From Artocarpus heterophyllus (Eukaryota; Streptophyta; Magnoliopsida; Rosales; Moraceae): 64,000 nucleotides of DNA. The notes beneath the pieces are model-generated. The model worked only from the letters and a program-made list of their open reading frames with translations, ran no database searches and was not told where the DNA came from. The translations under genes and the position numbers were made by a program. The stretch lies in the NCBI GenBank assembly GCA_025403435.1, contig JAJQZP010000047.1:1240001-1304000 (forward strand), written 5' to 3'. Positions 12,974-23,415 of the stretch are shown here, one piece after another (the stretch's first letter is position 1; each line of letters begins with the position of its first letter).

Positions 12974-13710
12974 TGTTAGATATGTATGCCCTTAGGAGTA
13001 AAAATGTAATACGTTTTTGGAGACATTTTTATCAATAAAGAATTTATTCATTTATATATACCAAATCTTGTCCTCTTTACGTTCATATTTGTTGAATGTA
13101 TGTTAAGCAAACAGTAGTCTGAGACTGTCGATCTAAACCTTAAGAATTAGGCATATGACAGACTAATAATGTAGAAGACACGATTCTTAAGGTGATGGTC
13201 TAAAATATATGATCCGCAATCGAGGGAATAAAGTTAGGTGCTTTATTCATGTAAAGATTGTTATGTTGTCTATATCCCTTTAGGAAGATGGTTTGTCTTG
13301 ATCATTGGAGTTAGACTCCGTGAATTGAAACATTAGCACGTTGTCATAGGTGACGATGTGTTGGATCAAGACATAAAGTGAATTAATTTGGATTAATAAT
13401 TCTGTCTCGGCAAATCGATTCACTTTAGACAGTCATTTGTATTGTATCTTAATCCTGAGATAAATAATAGGCCCGTTGTCTTGACTTGTGTCTTTTGATG
13501 TACCAAAGGGTGACTTCCACATCTCAATAGTTGTATGCATGCCGGTACGTTGGAGCCATGACTCTTGATAGCGTAGACTTGTTATTCATAGACATGGAAT
13601 CCATAGCTCCTCTTTAGGAGTAATGATATCCTCTTATATGCGTTATCCTGTAATTGAAAAACTGGAGCGCTCAACCATTTGGATACATAGGTGTAACCGA
13701 ATGGTATACT
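12974..13710 (+). repeat. 5' LTR of copia element B, first part
   Basis: The LTR starts TGTTAGATATGTATGCCC, the same start as the sense strand of element A's LTR, and runs in register with it until 13710. There element A interrupts it; the LTR resumes at 23416. Together the two parts make about 2020 bp, matching the 2033-bp LTR of A. Confidence 0.9.
13706..13710. repeat. Target site duplication of element A, left copy
   Basis: ATACT precedes element A and is repeated exactly at 23411-23415 after it. A 5-bp duplication is the integration signature of LTR retrotransposons. Confidence 0.9.
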
Positions 13711-15743
13711 TGTTGGAAACAAAGTGCGCAGCGGAATTTTAAAAATTTTTCATCAGAGTAATTTCCAAAACACAAGTTTGACATGTTATATGTATAAATT
13801 AAACAGATCTTACTAACCTCAGTGTGCCGAAGAACCTCCGCGACCTGTGTAAAGAAGTAACGTTCCAGAAGAGCCTCAACCAACTGGTCTTCTTTGCTAT
13901 TCTCTATCCACAACCGGAGTGAGTGTGGGCTCACACGTACAGCTCTTCCACCGGTGACTCTCCTTCCAACCAATAGAGAGAACGCAAAGCTAGTGTTCGT
14001 GATTTGTGAACAAAAGCTCTCAGGGAGTTTTTAGATGCTCACTAGAAGAGTATCACTCTTAATCTCTCAAATTGATCTGAGTAAATCATTAGACTCACTC
14101 CCTTTTTATACCTATTGGTCCTTGGGGTCAGTCCATATCAGATTAGGTCTCAAAAATCGAAACAGAATCAAGTTCGGATCAATATCTGATAAGATACGCG
14201 TGAAAAACGCGTAATCTTAACTGTCGCGGTCAGCATGCCGAACTATGAGATAGGCAGGCCGAACTGGCCAGTTCGGCAGGCCGAACACGTCATCCGGCAT
14301 GCCGAACTGCCGAGAAAAAATCTCCGCGAATCTTTTATTTTCCACCCGAGATTCTAAAGGATAAAGTCTCAGTTTTGATTCAAATAGCCCAATAGAAAAG
14401 ATATCTGATCAAAACAAACTTTATCAAGATAATCTCTAAGAAAATAAATCAATTCACAATAATTCTACAAGTTTATCTTGTTCTAATTGTCCAAAATTAA
14501 AACAACCGATAAACAGACAAGAATTATCCGAACGCCATAATTCAACAAGTTCATCTTGAACTAATTTCTTACATAATTAATTCAACCGATAAATAGACAT
14601 GAATTATTTGATTCTTATAAATTTTAAACCAATCTGATAAATCCGACATAAGTCACCAATTATTGGAAAAGCACGCCGTGTCGTTACAGGATTTTGTGAG
14701 CTAGCAAAGGGGACCAAAATGGACCTATAAAGTTCAAGCTCATGATAATTATGAAACCCAATATCCCAGATATACATTTCACAATTATCAACTCCAACGC
14801 TACTCCACTAAAAGCTTGGAGCTGCACTCTCGAACTTTATAGAATTACGAAGCTCGTGTAGCTAAGTCTCCATGACATATCATAGTGTATCGCATCCCCA
14901 TATGATCATCCATAATCGGCTTAAGGACAAGTTCTGTCTTACCTTCCCGATTATTTTTATCTTACGTTCCATTGTCTCACCATTAGAAAACTTACCATCC
15001 AAAGATAGTATACCATTCGGTTACACCTATGTATCCAAATGGTTGAGCGCTCCAGTTTTTCAATTACAGGACAACGCATATAAGAGGATATCATTACTCC
15101 TAAAGAGGAGCTATGGATTCCATATCTATGAATAACAAGTCTACGCTACCAAGAGTCATGCCTCCAACGTACCGGCATGCATGCCACTATAGAGATGTGG
15201 GAGTCACCCATTGGTACATCAAAAGACACAAGTCGAGACAACGGGCCCATTATTCATCTCAGGATTAAGATACAATACAAATGATTGTCTAAAGTGAATC
15301 GATTTGCCAAGACAGAATTATTAATCCAAATCAATTCACTTTATGTCTCGATCCAACACATCGTCACCTATGACAACGCGCCAATGTTTCTATTCACGGA
15401 GTCCAACTCCGATGGCCAAGACAAACCATCTCCCAAAAGGGATATAGACAACATAACAATCTTTACATGAATAAAGCGCCCAACTTTATTCCCTCGATTG
15501 CGGATCATATATTTTAGACCATCACCTTAAGAGTCGTGTCTACCGCATAATCATCCCATCATATGCCCAACTCTTAAGGTTTAGACTGACAGTCTCAGAC
15601 TACTGTTTGCTTATCATACATTCAACAAATATGAACGTAAAGAGGACAATATTTGGTATATATAAATGAATAAATTCTTTATTGATAAAAATGTCTCCAA
15701 AAACGTATTACATTTTTACTCCTTAGAGCATACATGTCTAACA
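13711..15743 (-). repeat. 3' LTR of element A
   Basis: The plus-strand reading starts TGTTGGAAAC and ends ATGTCTAACA. It matches 21378-23410 almost base for base. A minus-strand TATA box (TATAAAAAG) lies at 14102-14110. A cluster of CGGCAGGCCG-type palindromes (14226-14313) lies 116-210 bp upstream of it. Confidence 0.95.
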
Positions 15744-15758
15744 ATCTCCCACTTGCAC
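15744..15758 (-). other. Polypurine tract of element A
   Basis: On the minus strand, AAGTGGGAGAT immediately precedes the 3' LTR start TGTTAGACATG. This is the expected plus-strand primer site. Confidence 0.8.
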
Positions 15759-18700
15759 TAAGTGAGTAAATACTGCAAATTTCGCATCGCCATAGCTTCC
15801 ACATGCCTTTCGAAGACTCTCCCAGAAAAGTGTCTTCGTAAATGGATCAGCTAAATTGTCCTCTGACGCGATCTTGCACACCGTGACATGCCCGCTCTCA
15901 ACAAAGTCCTTTATCACATGATACTTCCGATCAATATGCTTACTCTTCTTGTGAAATCTTGGTTCCTTAGCATTAGCTACCGCCGCACTGTTATCACAGT
16001 ACAGTGATACCGCTTTATCCACACCAGGAACTACCTCAAGATCCCCAAGGAACTTGCGGAGCCACACTGCTTCTTTCGAAGCATCACTAGCCGCCACATA
16101 CTCGGCCTCCATCGTTGAATCCGAAGTGCAATCTTGCTTCGCACTTCTCCAACTGATGGCACCGCCACCCAGAGTAAACACAAACCCCGATGTCGATTTC
16201 CTAGAATCCAGGCAGGATTGAAAATCTGAATCAGTGTATCCTAGAGGAGTTAAATCCTCACCCGAATACACAAGCATATACCCTCGAGTCCTTCTCAGGT
16301 ACTTGAAAATATGCTTTACCGCAACCCAATGGTTCGGTCCTGGATCCGCCTGAAATCGACTCACTATCCCGACCGCATAGCTAATATCCGGTCGAGTGCA
16401 AAGCATGGCATACATGAGACTACCCACTGCCAAAGCATAAGGCACCTTCTTCATGTATTCTCTTTCTTCATAAGACTTTGGAGAGTCTTTCTTAGAAAGA
16501 GTAATTCCAGACCTAGATGGTTGCCCACCTTTCTTGGAATCCTGCATTGCAAACCTCCTGAGAATTTTATCTATGTAGCCGGCCTGTGACAAAGCTATCA
16601 TTTTGTTCTTCCTATCCCGAAAGATCTGGATACCGAGAACAAAATTAGCCTCACCCAAGTCCTTCATGTCAAACTGCTTGGTCAACCATAATTTGACCGA
16701 TGACAATGCCCCAACGTCATTGCCAATTAGCAGAATGTCATCTACATAGAGTAGTAGAAAAACCACCTTCCCATTCTTAATGTGTTTGTAAACACATGGT
16801 TCATCCACATTTTGTGAGAACCCATAAGTCTTGATCACTTGATCAAATCTTATGTTCCAAGAACGAGAAGCCTGCTTAAGTCCATAAATAGACTTTAGCA
16901 ACTTACAAACCTTACCCTCTTGACCCGTGACCTTGAACCCGTCTGGTTGTTCCATATAAATGGACTCATCAAGATAGCCATTTAGAAAAGCCGTCTTGAC
17001 ATCCATCTGCTAAATCTCATAGTCGAGAGCGGCAGCTATAGATAAGAGAATCCAGATGGACTTAAGCATGGCTACAGGCGAAAAGGTTTCCTCATAATCG
17101 ATTCCTTCCTTTTGCGTATAACCCTTAGGTACCAGTCTAGCCTTAAAGGTTTTGACCTTTCCATCCACAACTATTTTCCTCTTGTAGATCCACTTACGCC
17201 CTATGGGTTTTACCCCTTTGGGAAGATCCACAAACTCCCAGACCTGATTAGTCTCCATAGACTTTATCTCCATGTTCATAGCCTCTGTCCAGAGTTTTGA
17301 ATCAACATCCTCCATAGCTTCTGCGTAAGTATAAGGATCCCTGTCATGTTCATCTGGTTCAGCCAAAAAGACCTCCCCATTGAACATATACCTCTCAGGT
17401 TGACGCCTGATCCTCCCACTACGTCGAAGCCCCTGAGGTTGTTGTTCACGTTTGTTTGGTTTTTCTACACCGATCGGAATGGTTTCGTTCGGATCCTCCG
17501 GAGTAAACGGATTACCCCTCAACTCCTCAAGCACCACTTTGCTTTGAGGTTTAAAGTCGTTCATGTAACTCTCCTCAAGGAAAGTTGCATTAGTTGAAAC
17601 CACGACTTTATTTTCCTTTGGGTTATAAAAATAACCCCCTTTAGTCCCTTTTGGATATCCTACAAACACGCAAACTTCTGAACGTGCTTCCAACTTATTC
17701 GGATCCTTAAACAGGACATGAGCTGGACATCCCCATATGCGAATATGGTTTAAGGATGTCTTCCGTCTTGTCCACAACTCGTGAGGAGTTTTAGGGACCG
17801 ATTTTGAAGGCACATTGTTCAAAAGATAACATGCGGTTTGTAGTGCATATCCCCAAAAGGATAAAGGCAATGATGAATAACTCATCATGGACCGAATCAT
17901 GTCCAACAAAGTCCTATTCCTTCTCTCTGCTACGCCATTCTGCTGCGGAGTACCCGGCGCAGTCAAATGGGATAAAATCCCATTCTCTAACAAGTGTCCC
18001 TAGAACTCATCAGAAAGGTATTCCCCACCTCGATCAGATCGAAGTGCCTTTATGGGTCTACCCAATTGCTTTTCCACTTCAGCCCGAAACTCCCTGAACT
18101 TATCATAAGTTTCGCTTTTGTGGTGCATTAGGTACACATACCCATATCTTGAGTAATCGTCAATAAAAGTAACGAAGTACTCATACCCTCCTCGTGCCCG
18201 GATGTTCATCGGTCCGCAAACATCACTATGCACAAGTTCTAGAACCCCTTCGGCCCTATTGCCCTTAGACCCGTATGGTCTTTTGGTCATTTTACCCTCC
18301 AAACAAGACTCACATTGAGGTATAGATTCCACCTTTAAGTGACTTAAAGGTCCATCCCTTACCAACCTTTGAATCCTATTTAGGTTAATATGGCCAAGGC
18401 GCAAATGCCAAAGATAAGTCTTATTAGAGTGAGAAGTTTTAAGTCTTTTTGAGTCATTATCATTTATCTCAGCATTAAGCAATAGGTCCATCTTAGGTTT
18501 GATAAAATATAGATTATTTTGCATCTATCCAGAACAGATAAAAGATTTGTTTTTACGAATCACCACTTTTTCATTAAAAGATACCACGTAGGAGTCTTTA
18601 AATAAAGAAGATACAGAAATTAAATTCCTTTTAAATTTAGGAACATAAAAACAATCTCGCAAAATTAAACTCCTATAATTATCAAAATAAAGATGGACAT

Positions 18701-18914
18701 CTCCCACTGCTTCCGCTGAGACCAAGGATCCATCGCCCATCCGAAGCGTTAAGTCTTCACGAAGTAGACTTCTCGTTTCTTTGAATCCCTGCAGAGAAAC
18801 ACAAACATGATTAGTTGCACCGGAATCTATGACCCAAATGTCACTGGATTCCTCAACCAAACAAGTTTCTAAATATAGAAGATCACACCTACCTCCCTTG
18901 GAAAGGAAGTCCTT

Positions 18915-18956
18915 GCAATGCTTCTTTATATGCCCGACCTTACCACAAAAGAAACA
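18915..18956 (-). other. CCHC zinc knuckle in Gag of element A
   Basis: The peptide CFFCGKVGHIKKHC fits CX2CX4HX4C, the nucleic-acid-binding knuckle of retrotransposon Gag. A lysine-rich run precedes it. The same knuckle is intact in B (27150-27191) and near-intact in C (47230-47271). Confidence 0.95.
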
Positions 18957-19859
18957 CTTAAGCTTCTTTGGGTTCTTCTTCTTCTTCTTCTTGCTCTTGG
19001 TAGCAATAGGAATAGAAGACTTCCCACTTTTGGCCCGTTGCTTCTTTCCATTCCCAGAGTTAGGATTGGAACCAGAAGCAGCTACCATATTGGCCTCTCC
19101 ACCAGCAGGAGACTCCCTGATCAGCAGTTCAAACTCTTGTAACTGTTTCATCAGTTCTATCAAGGTCATATCCCGTCTATTGCTTAGATTAAAAGTAGCT
19201 CTAAACGGAATAAATTCCTTAGACAGAGTCTCAAAGACCATAGTCATCTGAGTTTCAGCATCGATGTCAGCTCCATTGGTTTGAGCCTCAGCGAGGTAAC
19301 CCATGACCAACATCATGTGCTCCTTTACAGATGTCCCCGGTCTCTGTCTACAGTTTAAGAGTTTCCGAAGCGCCCCTTGCCGCTTTGTTATGGCCTGGCC
19401 TCCAAACATGTCCTCAAGATTATCCAAGATCTGCTTCGCAGTCTCATAATCTTGATGTTGAGCCTGTAGCACGTTATTCATGCTAGCCATAACATAGCAG
19501 CGGGCCTGATCATTAGCATCTTTCCAGCGTTCGTACGCTTGGAATTGCTCATTACTTGAGTCTCCCGTAGGCTCGGGAGGACAAGGAGTTGTCAGAACAT
19601 ATTTCAGTGTCTCAAAGGAAAGGACGATGTCCAGGTTCCGTTTCCAATCATTATAGTTCTCACCGGTCAATTGGTTTTTGTCAAGTATCGATGATAAAGC
19701 GTTTTTAGACATTTTCAATCTACAATAAAGAATCATATACCAAACATAAGCAAACATATGTAATAATTTAGTAAGATAACACAATCATGTAAAATCATAC
19801 AAATGTGTTTATGTGTCAAAACCTTGAAAATATCACAACCTTACAACGATAATTCCCAA

Positions 19860-20205
19860 CTCAGAATTCAACAAGCTCCTAGGGGAGTCATGCCAAATTC
19901 AATCAGGAACACGGATCCCCTCCTGATTAATATATGCCATCCAGGACCCGTATGATCCAGCATATACTAATAATCGTTTCTTTGGCCATTAATTTTATTA
20001 ACAGAGCTCCTAGGGGAGGTTAATAATAAAATTAACGTGAGTGTATAACCACCGTTTTAATATTTTATCCATGATTTATAATCACCACCTAGGGGTGTGC
20101 AACCATAAATCATACTAAAATACCTTATCCTTTCAGAGATCCAATCTGGTACATGATAGAAATCCCTTCCTAGGGGTTGGGACCATCATGTTCTTCCTAT
20201 GGACC
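19860..20205 (-). ncRNA. Chain of stem-loops in the leader of element A
   Basis: Between 150 and 490 nt upstream of gag the leader holds at least four inverted repeats with a common tip: CTCCTAGGGGAG (19876-19887), CTCCTAGGGGAG (20007-20018), CACCTAGGGGTG (20086-20097) and CCTTCCTAGGGGTTGG (20165-20180). The inner stem pairs change together (CTCC/GGAG versus CACC/GGTG). Three have longer outer arms: TTAATTTTATTAAC against a near-perfect complement around 20007, ATGATTTAT and TATTTTA arms around 20086, and ACATGAT arms around 20165. Another inverted repeat (TATATGC/GCATATA) lies at 19938-19972. In the RNA sense each tip contains the self-complementary CCUAGG. A role in genome dimerisation or packaging is inference. 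Confidence 0.6.
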
Positions 20206-20672
20206 AACGATGGAGGCCTTAGGTTCTCTCTTCGAAAACCTTCTCCCACTCAATCTTTTGAAGTCAAGGTTTTATTTTAAAATTATGCATGAACAATTTT
20301 AATATGAGCGGCACTCCCTATTCTATATGACATGTTATCAATATACATGGTAAATCATATTATAATGCAGACAAGCAAAGCAATCAAGCAAAGCTACAAG
20401 CATAATAATAATAATAACCGTAATATTATGGTTCCACCCTAGAGAATAGAAAAACTAAGATTACAAGAGAATAATCGAGACATTTATCGATTCTTCATCC
20501 TTGAATCCTCAAGCTGTATCCTTCTTCATGTAATATCCATCTTTAAGTCCTCAATCCCGTATGAATCGAACACTTCATATTTTCGGTCATATCCAAATTT
20601 AATGTTTCTCAGAATCGTCCCAAAAATAAAATTAAAACTGCACTGAAAAATTGCACCTTTTCTGGACACCTG

Positions 20673-20866
20673 GCTGCTCTCGGTCGGCAGGCCGATCTAG
20701 GTGATCGGCCTACCGATCATGGAGGTTCGGCCTGCCGGCAGAGCACCAAAATTTCTGCCCCACTGTCGGCCTGCCGGACCGTACGTCCGGCCTGCCGATC
20801 TGTGACCTTTGGCCTGCCGATCTGTGACCTTCGGCCTGCCGAACTGTGAGGTCCGGCATGCCGACC
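20673..20866 (-). repeat. Array of GC-rich palindromes in the leader of element A
   Basis: About ten copies of a degenerate 14-20 bp unit around CGGCCTGCCGA or CGGCAGGCCGA stand in an AT-rich background. Units are separated by variable 3-25 bp spacers. The same unit appears in the LTR array at 21893-21980 and in the leader of B at 25213-25428. Confidence 0.8.
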
Positions 20867-21362
20867 GAGCAGAAAACCCTCAATCCAGAAAATACAATTT
20901 TAATGCAATTCATCAATTTTATTTTCAACAATTCAAAAACATAAAATTAGAGACTCAGGAAATACCTGGAGGCGCCATCATCAATCTTTAAGTTCCGACT
21001 TCTCGTTCCGTCTTCTCCGAATAATTATTTAATTACAAAATTCTTACAAATTAAAAATTAAATAATAATTCCTAGACGGAGATGATAGTCCGCCATCTAA
21101 TTACATGAAAAACCTAGATACACATTCTAACCTCTAAGGAACCATAACCGGTATTAATTAATTAATAAATAATTAAACAACAATTTAATCAACCATAATT
21201 AATTAATAAACATTCACCATATAATCCATGACAACATATATATATATAGAAACCTAGAGTGCCATCTCTCTATAAAATTTAATTCAAGCATTGGAGAGAT
21301 TAAGATCACAAAATTTATGCATATAACATGATCACAAACTTGCAAATTTATGTAAAAACCTC

Positions 21363-21375
21363 GGCTCTGATACCA
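21363..21375 (-). other. Primer-binding site of element A
   Basis: On the minus strand TGGTATCAGAGCC lies two bases inside the 5' LTR. It is complementary to the 3' end of plant initiator methionine tRNA. Confidence 0.92.
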
Positions 21376-21768
21376 ATTGTTGGAAACAAAGTGCGCAGTG
21401 GAATTTTAAAAATTTTTCATCAGAGTAATTTCCAAAACACAAGTTTGACATGTTATATGTATAAATTAAACAGATCTTACTAACCTCAGTGTGCCGAAGA
21501 ACCTCCGCGACCTGTGTAGAGAAGTAACGTTCCAGAAGAGCCTTAACCAACTGGTCTTCTTTGCTATTCTCTATCCACAACCGGAGTGAGTGTGGGCTCA
21601 CACGTACAGCTCTTCCACTGGTGACTCTCCTTCCAACCAATAGAGAGAACGCAAAGCTAGTGTTCGTGATTTGTGAACAAAAGCTCTCAGGGAGTTTTCA
21701 GATGCTCACTAGAAGAGTATCACTCTTAATCTCTCAAATTGATCTGAGTAAATCATTAGACTCACTCC

Positions 21769-21777
21769 TTTTTTATA
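21769..21777 (-). promoter_or_regulatory. Putative TATA box of element A 5' LTR
   Basis: TATAAAAAA on the minus strand lies about 390 bp before the LTR end. The equivalent place in B (24291-24300), C (51673-51680) and D (54970-54977) also has a TATA-like word. Conservation of position supports a promoter; transcription is inferred. Confidence 0.6.
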
Positions 21778-21892
21778 CCTATTGGTCCTTGGGGTCAGTC
21801 CATATCAGATTAGGTCTCAAAAATCGAAACAGAATCAAGTTCGGATCAATATCTGATAAGATACGCGTGAAAAACGCGTAATCTTAACTGTC

Positions 21893-21980
21893 GCGGTCGG
21901 CATGCCGAACTGTGAGATAGGCAGGCCGAACTGGCCAGTTCGGCAGGCCGAACACGTCATCCGGCATGCCGAACTGCCGA
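21893..21980 (-). repeat. GC-rich palindrome array upstream of the copia promoter
   Basis: The array contains CGGCATGCCGAAC, GGCAGGCCGAAC, GTTCGGCAGGCCGAAC and CCGGCATGCCGAAC, each a near-perfect inverted repeat. It is duplicated in the other LTR at 14226-14313. Counterparts are at 24110-24180 and 31786-31850 (B), 51505-51570 (C) and 54762-54872 (D). Confidence 0.8.
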
Positions 21981-23410
21981 GAAAAAATCTCCGCGAATCT
22001 TTTATTTTCCACCCGAGATTCTAAAGGATAAAGTCTCAGTTTTGATTCAAATAGCCCAATAGAAAAGATATCTGATCAAAACAAACTTTATCAAGATAAT
22101 CTCTAAGAAAATAAATCAATTCACAATAATTCTACAAGTTTATCTTGTTCTAATTGTCCAAAATTAAAACAACCGATAAACAGACAAGAATTATCCGAAC
22201 GCCATAATTCAACAAGTTCATCTTGAACTAATTTCTTACATAATTAATTCAACCGATAAATAGACATGAATTATTTGATTCTTATAAATTTTAAACCAAT
22301 CTGATAAATCCGACATAAGTCACCAATTATTGGAAAAGCACGCCGTGTCGTTACAGGATTTTGTGAGCTAGCAAAGGGGACCAAAATGGACCTATAAAGT
22401 TCAAGCTCATGATAATTATGAAACCCAATATCCCAGATATACATTTCACAATTATCAACTCCAACGCTACTCCACTAAAAGCTTGGAGCTGCACTCTCGA
22501 ACTTTATAGAATTACGAAGCTCGTGTAGCTAAGTCTCCATGACATATCATAGTGTATCGCATCCCCATATGATCATCCATAATCGGCTTAAGGACAAGTT
22601 CTGTCTTACCTTCCCGATTATTTTTATCTTACGTTCCATTGTCTCACCATTAGAAAACTTACCATCCAAAGATAGTATACCATTCGGTTACACCTATGTA
22701 TCCAAATGGTTGAGCGCTCCAGTTTTCCAATTACAGGACAACGCATATAAGAGGATATCATTACTCCTAAAGAGGAGCTATGGATTCCATATCTATGAAT
22801 AACAAGTCTACGCTACCAAGAGTCATGCCTCCAACGTACCGGCATGCATGCCACTATAGAGATGTGGGAGTCACCCATTGGTACATCAAAAGACACAAGT
22901 CGAGACAACGGGCCCATTATTCATCTCAGGATTAAGATACAATACAAATGATTGTCTAAAGTGAATCGATTTGCCAAGACAGAATTATTAATCCAAATCA
23001 ATTCACTTTATGTCCCGATCCAACACATCGTCACCTATGACAACGCGCCAATGTTTCTATTCACGGAGTCCAACTCCGATGGCCAAGACAAACCATCTTC
23101 CAAAAGGGATATAGACAACATAACAATCTTTACATGAATAAAGCGCCCAACTTTATTCCCTCGATTGCGGATCATATATTTTAGACCATCACCTTAAGAG
23201 TCGTGTCTACCGCATAATCATCCCATCATATGCCCAACTCTTAAGGTTTAGACTGACAGTCTCAGACTACTGTTTGCTTATCATACATTCAACAAATATG
23301 AACGTAAAGAGGACAATATTTGGTATATATAAATGAATAAATTCTTTATTGATAAAAATGTCTCCAAAAACGTATTACATTTTTACTCCTTAGAGCATAC
23401 ATGTCTAACA

Positions 23411-23415
23411 ATACT
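23411..23415. repeat. Target site duplication of element A, right copy
   Basis: ATACT is identical to 13706-13710. Removing element A and one copy restores a continuous LTR of element B. Confidence 0.9.

Larger units (their letters stand above)
15738..19712 (-). pseudogene. Copia gag-pol of element A (single frame, three stops)
   Basis: The polyprotein would carry Gag, protease, integrase, reverse transcriptase and RNase H for RNA packaging, reverse transcription and insertion. I start it at the ATG at 19712, just after the leader; an upstream ATG at 19784 is in frame but its extension is not Gag-like. Visible in order: UBN2-type Gag, zinc knuckle CFFCGKVGHIKKHC (18915-18956), protease DSGA (18817-18828), integrase HHCC zinc finger (about 18300-18420), DDE core ([24 protein letters not shown]), RT (QMDVKTAFLNG at 16974-17009; YVDD), RNase H (TDSDFQS, STMEAEY, YCDNSA). 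The frame never shifts, but stops lie at 18525-18527, 18000-18002 and 17010-17012. The first and third replace Trp codons, judged from sister copies or the family consensus. A non-autonomous copy moved by others is the simplest reading. Confidence 0.93.
13711..23410 (-). mobile_element. Full-length Ty1/copia retrotransposon, element A
   Basis: A complete 9.7-kb element on the minus strand: LTRs at 21378-23410 (5') and 13711-15743 (3'), each 2033 bp, an initiator-Met primer site next to the 5' LTR, a leader of about 1.7 kb, one gag-pol frame, a purine tract and perfect target duplications ATACT. Domain order protease-integrase-RT-RNase H is that of copia; the motif style suggests the Tork group, a guess from memory. 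By eye I count about a dozen LTR differences, nearly all transitions, so insertion is recent. It sits inside the 5' LTR of element B in the opposite orientation. Three stop codons break gag-pol, so it cannot supply a full polyprotein unless stops are bypassed. Confidence 0.95.
21378..23410 (-). repeat. 5' LTR of element A, with promoter
   Basis: This is the promoter-bearing LTR. On the minus strand it starts TGTTAGACATG at 23410 and ends TTTCCAACA at 21378. A TATA box (TATAAAAAA) is at 21769-21777. A GC-rich palindrome array (21893-21980) lies 116-211 bp upstream of it. Open frames of 60-100 codons inside both LTRs have no copia counterpart and are treated as chance. Confidence 0.95.

Noticed and set aside
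14872..15135. 87-codon frames repeated at 14872, 22539 and (shorter, minus strand) 30954
   Set aside because: They lie in the same place of copia LTRs; their recurrence reflects LTR copying, not a conserved protein.
17010..18527. The three stops in A as sequencing errors
   Set aside because: Two of the three positions are also stops in at least one other copy, which errors would not explain; no support is available for the stop at 18000-18002.
18829..19251. 140-codon plus-strand frame opposite Gag, and its relatives in B
   Set aside because: It is antisense to Gag, low in complexity (Phe runs opposite the Lys-rich stretch) and matches nothing known.
20673..20866. GC-rich repeat clusters as a CRISPR array
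   Set aside because: Units are degenerate, spacers are unequal and often only a few bases, and the setting is a plant retrotransposon.
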